DNA from: Paractinoplanes durhamensis
GTDB lineage: Bacteria; Actinomycetota; Actinomycetes; Mycobacteriales; Micromonosporaceae
DNA length: 64,000 nucleotides
Direction: 5' to 3'
Assembly (NCBI RefSeq): GCF_016862175.1
Contig: NZ_BOML01000033.1
Location: forward strand, 62,001-126,000
Made by a program: the position numbers and the translations under genes. This document shows positions 1 to 7,764 of this stretch, piece by piece; position 1 is the first letter of the stretch, and every line of letters begins with the position of its first letter. The notes beneath the pieces are model-generated. The model searched no databases. It was given only the letters and a program-made list of their open reading frames with translations, and was not told where the DNA came from.

Positions 1-758
1 AGCGGCTGTAGTGCCGCGTCGCGGGCGGCGGCCACGCACAGCTCGAACTCGATCTGGGCCCGGCGGCGATCGGCCATGTATTCGTCGACCAGCGTGGCCA
101 GGGCCTCGGCCAGGTCGGTGGCGTTTTCCAGGCCCTCGGCCCACCGGCGCAGGTCGGCCTCCTGGTCCGCGGCGGCCTTCTGCAGGGCCGCGGCGATCAG
201 GGCGTCGAGCGTCGGGAAGTAATAGGTGGTGGCGCCGAGCGGGAGATCGGCGCGGGCCGCGACCGCCCGGTGCGTGGTCCGCCCGATGCCGACCTCGGCG
301 ATGACCTCGATCGTCGCCGCGGCCAGAGCTTCCCGCCGCGCCTGCGGATCACGGGCCCGCCGCCCCGCCGGAGCGCTCGCAACCAGAGCCGCCGGAGCCC
401 TCGCAGCCGGAGAGCTCGCAGCCGGAGCCGCCGGAGCGCTTGCCGCCGGAGCGCTCGCAGCCGGAGCGCTCGCAGCCGGAGCCGCCGGAGTGCTCGCCGC
501 CGGAGTTCCTGCCGTCTCGGCGCCTGCGACCGGTGCCGCTTGGGCGCCTGTTGCTGGAGCTTGTGCGGCTGGGGCTGCCGGGGCAGCCGATGCTGGCGGG
601 GCGGTTGGGGTGGCCGGTCCCGCCGGAGTGCCCTCTGCGGCGGAAGCCGCCGGGGCCGCCTGAGTCGCTGCCGGGACGGCCGATGCCTTCGCAGCGGGTA
701 AAGCGTCGCTCTTGGGGGCGGCGCTGGTGGTGGGTGGGTGGCTGGGGGTGGGGCTCAG
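1..758 (-). CDS. TetR-family regulator with Ala/Pro-rich N-terminal tail (partial, start unclear)
   Basis: The gene runs off the left edge, so its C-terminus is missing. The minus-strand frame between about 355 and 200 encodes a typical TetR helix-turn-helix (AEVGIGRTTHRAVAARADL, then GATTYYFPTLDALIAAAL). Upstream the frame stays open and becomes about 135 residues of Ala/Pro/Ser-rich, probably disordered sequence. There is no in-frame ATG, GTG or TTG between the HTH and position 891. The placed start is a CTG at 758 that overlaps the SMR stop codon as CTGA; a repeat-induced frameshift is the alternative. It follows the SMR efflux gene on the same strand and is probably its repressor, acting on the palindromes at 1090-1119. 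Family call sure, start unsure. Confidence 0.7.
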   Translation of the reverse strand, partial: MSPTPSHPPTTSAAPKSDALPAAKASAVPAATQAAPAASAAEGTPAGPATPTAPPASAAPAAPAAQAPATGAQAAPVAGAETAGTPAASTPAAPAASAPAASAPAASAPAAPAASSPAARAPAALVASAPAGRRARDPQARREALAAATIEVIAEVGIGRTTHRAVAARADLPLGATTYYFPTLDALIAAALQKAAADQEADLRRWAEGLENATDLAEALATLVDEYMADRRRAQIEFELCVAAARDAALQP

Positions 759-1075
759 TGGGCACCGCCGAGGTTGAGGGTTACCACGCCCGCGATGATC
801 AGGCTTACGCCTGCCACCTTGATCAGCGTGATGGGCTCGCCCAGGAAGGCCGCGCCGATGGCGACGATCGCGGCGGTGCCCAGGGCTGACCACAGAGCGT
901 AGGCCACGCCGACCGGGACGCCCTTCACCGCCTGGGACAGGGCGACCAGCGAGAACGCATAGCCGGCTATGCAGGCCACGGTGGGCCAGAGCCGGGTGAA
1001 TCCCTCGGTCGACTTCATCAGGCTGGTAGCGACGATCTCTGCGGCTATGGCAGCCAGCAGGTACACGTACGACAC
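755..1075 (-). CDS. small multidrug resistance (SMR/EmrE-type) efflux protein
   Basis: A 106-residue inner-membrane protein with four hydrophobic helices, the usual length for SMR proton antiporters that work as dual-topology dimers. The essential membrane Glu is present in helix 1 (E13 in LLAAIAAEIVA). The family motif region (WSALGTAAI) and the C-terminal helix ending VVTLNLGG also fit. The GTG at 1075 is preferred over the upstream ATG at 1105 because AGAAGAGG lies 7 bases before it and SYVYLL begins the first helix. Substrates are probably cationic or lipophilic compounds, inferred from the family. It is followed directly by a TetR gene, and its leader region holds palindromic operator-like sequence. 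Confidence 0.9.
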   Translation of the reverse strand: MSYVYLLAAIAAEIVATSLMKSTEGFTRLWPTVACIAGYAFSLVALSQAVKGVPVGVAYALWSALGTAAIVAIGAAFLGEPITLIKVAGVSLIIAGVVTLNLGGAH

Positions 1076-1089
1076 GATCACACCTCTTC

Positions 1090-1119
1090 TTGTACGTTTG
1101 TACAAGTACGATCGTACAA
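1090..1119. promoter_or_regulatory. palindromic operator of the SMR-TetR operon
   Basis: The leader contains TTGTAC-GTTT-GTACAA (1090-1105) and the perfect palindrome GTACGATCGTAC (1106-1117). TTGTACG at 1090 also pairs with CGTACAA at 1113-1119. Overlapping TGTAC-type half sites just upstream of an SMR gene followed by tetR are what a TetR-family operator looks like. The regulator-site pairing is inferred. Confidence 0.6.
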
Positions 1120-1196
1120 CAGCTCTGAGGAAAGCTCATCTCTTGGTTTTGGCGGCCGATGAAGAGGGGTTCCGGCCGGTCGGGCGCGTGAAAATG

Positions 1197-1500
1197 AGCC
1201 GAGCGGAGCCGGACACACCGAGCAGAGCCGGGGACAAACCGAGCAGAGCCGGACAAACCGAGCAGAGCCGGACGCGCCGAGCCGCGACGGACGCGCCGAG
1301 CCGTGGCGGACGCGCCGAGCCGTGGCGGACGCGCCGAGCCGTGGCGGACGCGCCGGGCGGAGTCGGACACATCGAGCGGAGCCGGACGTGCCGAGCCGTG
1401 GCGGACGCGCCGAGCCGTGGCGGACGCGCCGGGCGGAGCCGGACACACCGAGCGGAGACGGACGCGCCGAGCCGGACGCGCAGGACCCGCCCTGAGCCAA
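1197..1500. repeat. degenerate 18-bp tandem repeat array
   Basis: About 300 bases consist of imperfect head-to-tail copies of an 18-base unit close to GGACGCGCCGAGCCGTGG, with variants such as GGACACACCGAGCGGAGC. Because the unit is a multiple of three, all frames stay open, which creates spurious long ORFs on both strands. I see no gene in 1120-1545. Confidence 0.85.
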
Positions 1501-1555
1501 GCAGGACCGGCCGAGCCGGACCCGGCCGGCTAGGGCGGGGCCGTTTGAGTGGGCG

Positions 1556-2926
1556 TCAGTGGTGGCCGGCGGGGCTGGGGATGGTCTCCCGCGATTGGCG
1601 GGGGATTGCCCCGGCCGGGCCGGCGGCGCCGGCGGCCAACGTGTCGGCGGCCAACGTGTCGGCGGCCAACGTGTCGGCGGCCGAGGTGTCGGCGGCCGAG
1701 GTGTCGGCTGCGTGTAGAGACGGCGCTGGGGTGCTGGTGTCGGCGGTGAATGCGTCTCGGCGGCGGCGTAGCAGCTCGATCGGGATCACCGCCAGGGCGA
1801 TCAGCGTGCCGACGCCGCCGACAGCTACGAAACCCCACACTGGGGACCACGTGTCGGCCGCCAGGCCCGCCAGTGGGCCGCCCAGTGCTACGCCGACCGT
1901 CAGCGACGAATTGTGCAGGCCCATCGCCTCGCCTCGGGCCGACGCCGGGGTCATCCGGCTCACCGCGTCGGCGCTCGCCGTGATGGTGGGGGCGCACAGG
2001 GCGCCGCAGGGGATCAGCAGGATGGCCAGCAGCCACCAATGGGCGCCGCCGAGGGCGACCGCCATGGTGAGCACGGCCATCGGGGCCAGCAGCGCCACGG
2101 CGGGCAGCCGGCGGCTCATCGTGCCGTAGGCGAAGCCGCCCAGCAGTGAGTAGAGCGCCCACAGGGTCATCACCGGGCCGGTCCAGCCGACCTCGCCGCT
2201 CTCCCGCAGCACCGCCACCACCGTCACATCGGTGCCGGAGAGGACCAGGGTGGCGGCCATCGTCACGGCCAGGATCGCCACGAAGCGCGGGCTCAGCCAC
2301 GAGCGGCGGGGGACGCGCTCGCCGGACGCCACCGGTGTCTCGTGTGCGGCGCGGACCGGCGGGTTGAGCAGCCACAGGCCGATGCCGGACAGCAGGATGC
2401 CGCCGCCGATGGTGAGCATGGCGACGCGCGGGCCGGGGCCGGTGGCGATCAGGACGCCCAGGGCCGGGCCGGTCATGAAGGAGAGCTCGGTGGTGATCGA
2501 GTCGAGGGCGAAGGCGGGGAGCCGCTGGGCCTCGGGGGTCAGCGCGGCGATCGACTGGCGGGCCACGGCGAACGCGGGCAGCGCCAGGAAGCCGCCGAAC
2601 AGGGCCATGATCAGCAGCGTCAGATAGGGCACGCCCTGGGCCACCGACCAGAAGATGACCTCGGCCACCGTGGTCAGGACCAGGACCGGGCGCAGGCCCT
2701 TGCGGTCGATCAAGCGGCCCATCACCGGCGCGCCGACCGAGCCGCCGATGGTGAAGGCCGCGCCGACCAGGCCGGCGGCGGCGTAATTCTGGTCGAGGTC
2801 GGCGACCACGTGCAGGGTCAGGACGACGGCGCTGGCCGCGATCGGGATGCGGGCCAGCGTCGCCACGGTCAGCAGCGACTTGATCCGGGGTAACGCGAGT
2901 GTTTCGCGGTAAGGCGTGAGCAGCAT
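1556..2926 (-). CDS. MFS family transporter
   Basis: About 456 residues with roughly twelve hydrophobic segments, typical of the major facilitator superfamily. The loop 2-3 motif GRLIDRKGLRPVLVL matches the MFS signature. The region around GTDVTVVAVLRESG and LTVGVALGGPLAGL resembles DHA-type drug exporters. The ATG at 2926 has GTCAGGA a few bases before it. The C-terminus carries a cytoplasmic tail with five AADT(S/L) repeats that matches the 15-bp DNA repeat at 1631-1710. Substrate unknown. Confidence 0.85.
   Translation of the reverse strand: MLLTPYRETLALPRIKSLLTVATLARIPIAASAVVLTLHVVADLDQNYAAAGLVGAAFTIGGSVGAPVMGRLIDRKGLRPVLVLTTVAEVIFWSVAQGVPYLTLLIMALFGGFLALPAFAVARQSIAALTPEAQRLPAFALDSITTELSFMTGPALGVLIATGPGPRVAMLTIGGGILLSGIGLWLLNPPVRAAHETPVASGERVPRRSWLSPRFVAILAVTMAATLVLSGTDVTVVAVLRESGEVGWTGPVMTLWALYSLLGGFAYGTMSRRLPAVALLAPMAVLTMAVALGGAHWWLLAILLIPCGALCAPTITASADAVSRMTPASARGEAMGLHNSSLTVGVALGGPLAGLAADTWSPVWGFVAVGGVGTLIALAVIPIELLRRRRDAFTADTSTPAPSLHAADTSAADTSAADTLAADTLAADTLAAGAAGPAGAIPRQSRETIPSPAGHH
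1631..1710. repeat. 15-bp in-frame tandem repeat in the MFS gene
   Basis: Five near-identical 15-base units (GTGTCGGCGGCCAAC and a GAG variant) encode the AADTL/AADTS repeats of the MFS C-terminal tail. Unit length is a multiple of three, so copy number can change without a frameshift. Confidence 0.85.
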
Positions 2927-3001
2927 GTGGTTCCTGACCTCCGCCCGACATCCTGCCTCGGGGGTACGACAGAAAACCAACTACTTTCTGCGGCCCAAAA
3001 C

Positions 3002-3577
3002 CTACGAAACCCTTGGCGATCCCGACATCTCGACCGAGGCGGTGCGGAATTCCGCCAGGGCGGCCTCGGTGGTGCCGGCCGCCACCCCGGCGGTGAGGTC
3101 CAGCAGGACCGTGGTGGCGAAACCGGCCGCGCGGGCGTCGAGCGCGGTGGCGCGTACGCAATGGTCGGTGGCGATGCCCACCACATCGACCTCGGTGACC
3201 TCGCGGACGTGCAGCCAGTCGGCCAGGCCGAGCCCGTCCGACGTGTGGCCCTCGAAGCCGGAGTAGGCCGCCTTGTGCTCGCCCTTGTGGAAGACCGCCT
3301 CGACCCGCTCGGTGACCAGCGACGGGTGGAAGTCGGCCCCGCCCGAACCGACCACGCAGTGCACGGGCCAGGTGTCCAGGTAGTCGGGGTGGTCGCTGAA
3401 GTGGTTTCCGGGATCGATGTGCCAGTCCTTGGTGGCGACCACGTGGTCCCAGCGGCCGTCGGCCGCGGCCAGGGCGGCGGACACGTCGGCGGCCACCGCC
3501 GCGCCGCCGGTCACGGCCAGGGAGCCGCCCTCGCAGAAGTCGTTCTGGACGTCGACGATGATCAGCGCGCGTGCCAC
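3002..3577 (-). CDS. pncA: nicotinamidase (isochorismatase-like hydrolase)
   Basis: 191 residues, the usual PncA size. Converts nicotinamide to nicotinate for NAD salvage and would also activate pyrazinamide. The cysteine-hydrolase triad is visible: D9 (IIVDVQNDF), K98 (VFHKGEH) and C140 (IATDHCVRATALDA). The metal-binding stretch KDWHIDPGNHF is present. It lies 10 bases downstream of pncB on the same strand, so the two salvage enzymes are probably co-transcribed. Confidence 0.95.
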   Translation of the reverse strand: MARALIIVDVQNDFCEGGSLAVTGGAAVAADVSAALAAADGRWDHVVATKDWHIDPGNHFSDHPDYLDTWPVHCVVGSGGADFHPSLVTERVEAVFHKGEHKAAYSGFEGHTSDGLGLADWLHVREVTEVDVVGIATDHCVRATALDARAAGFATTVLLDLTAGVAAGTTEAALAEFRTASVEMSGSPRVS

Positions 3578-3587
3578 AGGAACACCC

Positions 3588-4874
3588 CTAAACGGTCGGG
3601 ACGATGGTGACGGGGATGGCCGGGTCGCCGGCCGAGAGCTTCAGGCCCTCCCACGGTATCGAGATCAGGCACTGGCGCAGATGCTCGCGGGACTCCTGCA
3701 GCGTGGGCAGCGGGACCACCTCGCCGGCCGCCACGAACGAGCGCTGCAGCAGCCGGTCGTTGGCCAGGTGGTCGGGCACCCCCTGGGAGACGATGATCTC
3801 CTCGGTGGCGGTGCCGGTGGGCTTGTGCCGGCGCACCGCGGTCTTGCGGCCGCCGACCGTCGCCTTGTTTTCCGAGCGCTTGACGACCGGCCGGCCGTCG
3901 ACCTCGACCAGCTTGTAGACCAGGCCGGCGGTGGGCGCCCCGGAGCCGGTGACCACGGCGGTGCCGGCGCCGTACATGTCGACCGGCTCGGCGGCGAGGG
4001 TGGCGATCGCGTACTCGTCCATGTCGCCGGAGACGACGATCTTGGTCTCGGTGGCGCCGAGCGAGTCGAGCAGCTCCCGGGAGTGCTGGGCCAGCACCGA
4101 CAGGTCGCCGGAGTCGATCCGGATGGCCCGCAGGTCGGGGCCGGCCACCGCGATCGCGTTCCGGATGCCCTGGGCGATGTCGTACGTGTCGACCAGCAGT
4201 GTCGTGTTTTTCCCGAGGGCCGCCACCTGGGAGGCGAACGCGGCCGGCTCGTTGTCGTGCAGCAGCGTGAACGCGTGCGCCGAGGTGCCGGTGGTCGGGA
4301 TGCCGTACCGAGCGCCGGCCGCCAGGTTGGAGGTGGACGCGAACCCGGCGAGGTAGGCGGCACGACCGGCGGCGATGGCCGCGGCCTCGTGCGTACGCCG
4401 GGAACCCATCTCGATGATCGGGCGCCCGCGGGCCGCCGTGACCATCCGGGCCGCGCCGGTGGCGATCGCGCAGTCGTGGTTGAGCACCGACAGGATCAGG
4501 GTCTCCAGGACGACGCACTCGGCGAACGTGCCGGCGACCGTCATGATCGGCGAGCCGGGGAAGAAGAGCTCGCCCTCGGCGTACCCGTCAATGTCGCCGG
4601 TGAACCGATAAGCCGCCAGCCAGGCCGCCGTGCTCTCGTCGACGATCTGCGCCCGGCGCAGGAAGTCGACGTCCTCGTCGGTGAAGCGGAAGTCGCGGAT
4701 GAGCTCCATCAGCCGGCCCGGCCCGGCGACCACGCCGTAGCGCCGGCCGGTGGGGAGCCGGCGGGCGAAGACCTCGAACACGCAACTGCGGTCGGCGGTG
4801 CCGTCCTTCAGCGCGGCGCTGACCATCGTCAGCTCGTACTGGTCGGTCATCAGCGCGGGGGCGAAGGAGTTCAC
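3588..4874 (-). CDS. pncB: nicotinate phosphoribosyltransferase
   Basis: 428 residues, matching bacterial PncB. It makes nicotinate mononucleotide from nicotinate and PRPP. Family features include the N-terminal LMTDQYELTM, EMGSRRTHE in the centre, and IRIDSGDLSVLA, the phosphoribosyl-binding region. It is the first gene of pncB-pncA and is divergent from clpS, the same arrangement as in mycobacteria. Start ATG at 4874; no strong alternative. Confidence 0.95.
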   Translation of the reverse strand: MNSFAPALMTDQYELTMVSAALKDGTADRSCVFEVFARRLPTGRRYGVVAGPGRLMELIRDFRFTDEDVDFLRRAQIVDESTAAWLAAYRFTGDIDGYAEGELFFPGSPIMTVAGTFAECVVLETLILSVLNHDCAIATGAARMVTAARGRPIIEMGSRRTHEAAAIAAGRAAYLAGFASTSNLAAGARYGIPTTGTSAHAFTLLHDNEPAAFASQVAALGKNTTLLVDTYDIAQGIRNAIAVAGPDLRAIRIDSGDLSVLAQHSRELLDSLGATETKIVVSGDMDEYAIATLAAEPVDMYGAGTAVVTGSGAPTAGLVYKLVEVDGRPVVKRSENKATVGGRKTAVRRHKPTGTATEEIIVSQGVPDHLANDRLLQRSFVAAGEVVPLPTLQESREHLRQCLISIPWEGLKLSAGDPAIPVTIVPTV

Positions 4875-4970
4875 CCCCTCACCCTATTGCGCGCTCCTGC
4901 CCCTTACGAATGGCGTCCTGACCTGCGGTTCGGCGTTCCGGTTCACCGATCGCGCAAATCCGGTGGCAAC

Positions 4971-5270
4971 ATGGGGGTCATGGCGTTGCCACAGGTCGCT
5001 CCCGTCGAGGTACCGGAGATCGAGGAAGCACCCGCCGACGATCGCCCCTGGGTGACCGTCGTCTGGGACGATCCGGTCAACCTCATGTCGTACGTGACCT
5101 GGGTTTTTCAGAAGTTGTTCGGCTACAGCAAAGAGCGGGCCGAGCAGTTGATGCTGGACGTGCACACGAAGGGCCGGGCGGTGGTCTCCTCCGGCGCGCG
5201 CGAGCGCATGGAGATGGACGCCAACCAGCTGCACGGATACGGTCTCTGGGCGACGGTTGACCGGGCCTGA
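4971..5270 (+). CDS. clpS: ATP-dependent Clp protease adaptor ClpS
   Basis: About 99 residues. ClpS delivers N-degron substrates to ClpAP/ClpCP. The core signature is clear: WVTVVWDDPVNLMSYV, then AEQLMLDVHTKGRAVV with the conserved His of the ClpS fold. An ATG at 4980 is an alternative start three codons later; 4971 has GGTGG five bases upstream. The DUF2017 gene follows 20 bases on, as is usual in actinobacteria. Confidence 0.95.
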   Translation: MGVMALPQVAPVEVPEIEEAPADDRPWVTVVWDDPVNLMSYVTWVFQKLFGYSKERAEQLMLDVHTKGRAVVSSGARERMEMDANQLHGYGLWATVDRA

Positions 5271-5290
5271 GCAACCGCGGGAGAGAGCAG

Positions 5291-5791
5291 ATGTTCCGAC
5301 GCAACGGCAGCCAGTGCGTGGCCACCTTCGCCAACGACGAGGTGCGCGTGCTGCGCAAGGTCGCCGGTGAGGTGGTCGGCCTGCTGACCGACGGGATGGA
5401 TCACACCGACCCGGTGGTGTCCCGCCTTTTTCCGGACATCTATCCGGATCGCCCGGACGACTCGGCCGAGTTCCGCCTCTACACCGAGGGCGAGCTCAAG
5501 ACCGGGAAGATCGACCAGGCGGGCGCGATCCTCGCGGCCCTGCCGGACGAGGGCGAGGGTGAGGTCCGCCTGGACGGCGAGGCCGCCGAGGCCTGGCTGC
5601 GCGCCATCAACGACGCGCGCCTGGCGATGGGCACCCGCCTCGACATCACCGCCGAGACGGATCTGTCCGAGGAGTTGGAGCTGGCGGTCGTGCGCGACCC
5701 GAGCTCGAGCCGGGTCTTCCAGCTCAGCGTCTACGCCTACCTGGGCTACCTGCAGGAGTCGTTGCTGAACGCCCTGCCGGAGATCGACTGA
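5291..5791 (+). CDS. DUF2017 domain-containing protein
   Basis: 166 residues, soluble, with no signal peptide. This actinobacterial family is almost always next to clpS and the CysO/CysM genes. Sequence markers are MFRRNGSQCVATFANDEVRVLR at the start region and SSSRVFQLSVYAYLGYLQESLL near the end. GGGAGAG lies about 5 bases before the ATG. Molecular function is not known; linkage suggests a role with ClpS or the sulfur-carrier pathway. It is separated from the next gene by the long hairpin at 5792-5871. Confidence 0.9.
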   Translation: MFRRNGSQCVATFANDEVRVLRKVAGEVVGLLTDGMDHTDPVVSRLFPDIYPDRPDDSAEFRLYTEGELKTGKIDQAGAILAALPDEGEGEVRLDGEAAEAWLRAINDARLAMGTRLDITAETDLSEELELAVVRDPSSSRVFQLSVYAYLGYLQESLLNALPEID

Positions 5792-5871
5792 TGAGTCTTG
5801 TTCGCGACCTACCTTGAGCTCCGCTCAGCGCGGGCTGACCGCGTGGTCTCCACCGTCGCGAACAAGACTCA
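5792..5871. repeat. 80-bp palindromic element with 17-bp perfect arms
   Basis: TGAGTCTTGTTCGCGAC (5792-5808) is repeated as its exact reverse complement at 5855-5871. The 46-base centre has its own smaller hairpin (TCAGC/GCTGA). It begins immediately after the DUF2017 stop and ends 53 bases before the mec start. It could be a terminator or attenuator, or a small palindromic mobile repeat; no T-tract follows. Confidence 0.8.
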
Positions 5872-5924
5872 GTGTGGCCACGGCCATACTCGGCGCACCG
5901 AATCCGCACGGTAATGTGAACGGT

Positions 5925-6347
5925 GTGCTGACCATCGACCGGGCGATCGTTGACGCGATCTTCGCCCACGCTCGCCGGGACCACCCCGACGAGGCCTGTG
6001 GCGTGATCGCCGGCCCGGCGGGCAGCGACGCTCCCACCCGGTTCATCCCGATGGACAATTCGGCCCGGTCGCAGACGTTCTATCAGTTCGACTCCATGGA
6101 GCATCTCCGTGTGTGGCGCGAGATGGACGACAACGACGAGGAGCCGGTGGTCATCTACCACTCGCACACGGCCACCGAGGCCTACCCCTCCCGGACGGAC
6201 ATCAACCTGGCCGGCGAGCCGGGCGCGCACTACGTGCTGGTGTCGACCCGCGAGCCGGGCCTCGACGAGTTCCGGTCGTTCCGCATCGTGGACGGTGCGG
6301 TGACCGAAGAAAAGGTCGACATCGTGGATGCGAAGGTAGACGCGTGA
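5925..6347 (+). CDS. mec: JAMM/MPN+ metalloprotease, CysO-cysteine peptidase
   Basis: 140 residues. Family role: a Zn2+ JAMM peptidase that frees cysteine from the CysO-Cys adduct. The JAMM motif is complete: E23 (DEACGVIAG), H79-S80-H81 (IYHSHT) and D92 (SRTD). The GTG at 5925 is preferred because LTIDRAIVDAIF starts the domain; an upstream ATG at 5814 would run through the palindromic element. The stop overlaps a 22-aa ORF as GTGA, and cysO and cysM follow. Confidence 0.92.
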   Translation: MLTIDRAIVDAIFAHARRDHPDEACGVIAGPAGSDAPTRFIPMDNSARSQTFYQFDSMEHLRVWREMDDNDEEPVVIYHSHTATEAYPSRTDINLAGEPGAHYVLVSTREPGLDEFRSFRIVDGAVTEEKVDIVDAKVDA

Positions 6348-6412
6348 GTGCGAGCGTGCAGTCCTACATGTTCGGGCAGAGCCCGGTGACGGTGGTTTAC
6401 GAGTGTCGCTGA
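6344..6412 (+). CDS. 22-aa ORF between mec and cysO, leader-peptide-like
   Basis: GTG start overlaps the mec stop (GTGA). The peptide is 22 residues, ends VVYECR and stops 59 bases before cysO. Its one cysteine codon is the penultimate sense codon. Actinobacteria often place short cysteine-containing uORFs before sulfur genes, and the position here suits translational coupling or attenuation. Not proven to be translated. Confidence 0.45.
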   Translation: MSASVQSYMFGQSPVTVVYECR

Positions 6413-6471
6413 CGACAACCTCGTAGCTTTCCCGCCCACCGTTCGACCCTTACTCAGGAGCATTCACCGAC

Positions 6472-6786
6472 ATGGCCATCGAAGTTCGCGTTCCCACCAT
6501 TCTGCGCAGCTACACCGGCGGCTCGAAGACCGTCGAGGGGGCCGGCGACACGCTCATCGGGCTGATCGACGACCTCGACGCCAAGCACAGCGGCTTCAAG
6601 GGCCGGCTGATCACGCCCGAGGGCGGTCTGCACCGCTTCGTCAACATCTACATCAACGACGAGGACGTGCGCTTCCTCGGCGCGCTCGACGCCAAGCTCA
6701 ACGACGGTGACTCGGTCACCATCCTGCCGGCCGTCGCCGGTGGTGCCCTCGGCTTCGCGGCTGCCGCCGCCCTGCTCGGGCGCTAA
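6472..6786 (+). CDS. cysO: sulfur-carrier protein CysO (MoaD/ThiS fold) with C-terminal extension
   Basis: 104 residues, ubiquitin-like beta-grasp carrier that brings thiocarboxylate sulfur to CysM. The core (VPTILRSYTGG, HRFVNIYINDEDVRFLG, GDSVTILPAVAGG) closely follows the mycobacterial protein. Unlike that protein it does not end at the di-glycine (G90-G91) but continues 13 residues (ALGFAAAAALLGR). The tail would have to be removed before thiocarboxylation, probably by the neighbouring JAMM peptidase. cysM starts 5 bases after the stop. Confidence 0.92.
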   Translation: MAIEVRVPTILRSYTGGSKTVEGAGDTLIGLIDDLDAKHSGFKGRLITPEGGLHRFVNIYINDEDVRFLGALDAKLNDGDSVTILPAVAGGALGFAAAAALLGR

Positions 6787-6791
6787 TCCGG

Positions 6792-7757
6792 ATGGCTCGC
6801 TACGAGAGCCTGCTGGACGCGTGTGGGGGCACGCCGCTGGTCGGCCTGCCCCGACTCTCGCCGACGGTGCCCGACGGGGCACCGCCGGTGCGCCTCTGGG
6901 CGAAACTCGAGGACCGTAACCCGACCGGCAGCATCAAGGACCGGGCGGCGCTGTTCATGGTGCGCGAGGCCGAGGAGGCCGGCCATCTGCGCCCGGGCGA
7001 CACGATCCTCGAGCCGACCAGCGGAAACACCGGCATCGCGTTGGCCATGGTGGCGAAACTGCGAGGCTATCGCCTCGTCTGCGTCATGCCGGAGAACGTC
7101 TCGGCCGAGCGGGTCCAGCTCCTCCGGATGTACGGGGCGGAGATCATCAACTCGCCCGCCGCCGGTGGGTCGAACCAAGCCGTCGCCACCGCCAAGCAGA
7201 TCGCCGCCGAGCACCCCGACTGGAAGATGCTTTTTCAGTACGGAAACCCCGCCAACGCCCGCGCGCACTACGAGACCACCGGTCCCGAGCTGCTGCACGA
7301 CCTGCCGACGATCACCCACTTCGTGGCCGGGCTGGGCACCACCGGCACGCTGATGGGCGCCGGCCGCTTCCTGCGGGAAAAGGTCGAGGGCATCCAGGTC
7401 ATCGCGGCCGAGCCGCGCTACGGCGAGCTGGTCTACGGCCTGCGCAACATCGACGAGGGGTACGTTCCCGAGCTGTACGACGCGAGCGTGCTGACCCGCC
7501 GCTTCTCGGTCGGCACCCGGGACGCCGTGCTGCGTACCCGTCAGCTGGTCGAGGTGGAGGGGATCTTCGCCGGGTTCTCCAGCGGCGCGATCCTGCACGC
7601 GGCCCTCGCGGTCGCGCACGAGGCGGTCAAGGCCGGCCGCCGCGCCGACGTGGCCTTCGTGATCGCCGACGGCGGCTGGAAATACCTGTCGACCGGCGCC
7701 TACGGCGGCACCCTCAACGACGCGGAAGAGGCCCTCGAAGGCCAGCTCTGGGCGTAG
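6792..7757 (+). CDS. cysM: O-phosphoserine sulfhydrylase / cysteine synthase CysM
   Basis: 321 residues, PLP fold type II. The Schiff-base lysine is K49 (NPTGSIKDRA), the substrate loop is TSGNTG, and the PLP phosphate loop is GLGTTGTLMG. Family and context (cysO, mec) indicate the CysO-thiocarboxylate-dependent route from O-phosphoserine rather than sulfide. C-terminus ends EEALEGQLWA, like mycobacterial CysM, whose C-terminal tail folds into the active site. Confidence 0.95.
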   Translation: MARYESLLDACGGTPLVGLPRLSPTVPDGAPPVRLWAKLEDRNPTGSIKDRAALFMVREAEEAGHLRPGDTILEPTSGNTGIALAMVAKLRGYRLVCVMPENVSAERVQLLRMYGAEIINSPAAGGSNQAVATAKQIAAEHPDWKMLFQYGNPANARAHYETTGPELLHDLPTITHFVAGLGTTGTLMGAGRFLREKVEGIQVIAAEPRYGELVYGLRNIDEGYVPELYDASVLTRRFSVGTRDAVLRTRQLVEVEGIFAGFSSGAILHAALAVAHEAVKAGRRADVAFVIADGGWKYLSTGAYGGTLNDAEEALEGQLWA

Positions 7758-7764
7758 CGGCCGA

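Noticed and set aside
969..1546. Long ORFs on both strands over the 18-bp repeats (Arg/Ala/Gly-rich)
   Set aside because: The repeat unit is a multiple of three and keeps all frames open; composition is unlike real proteins.
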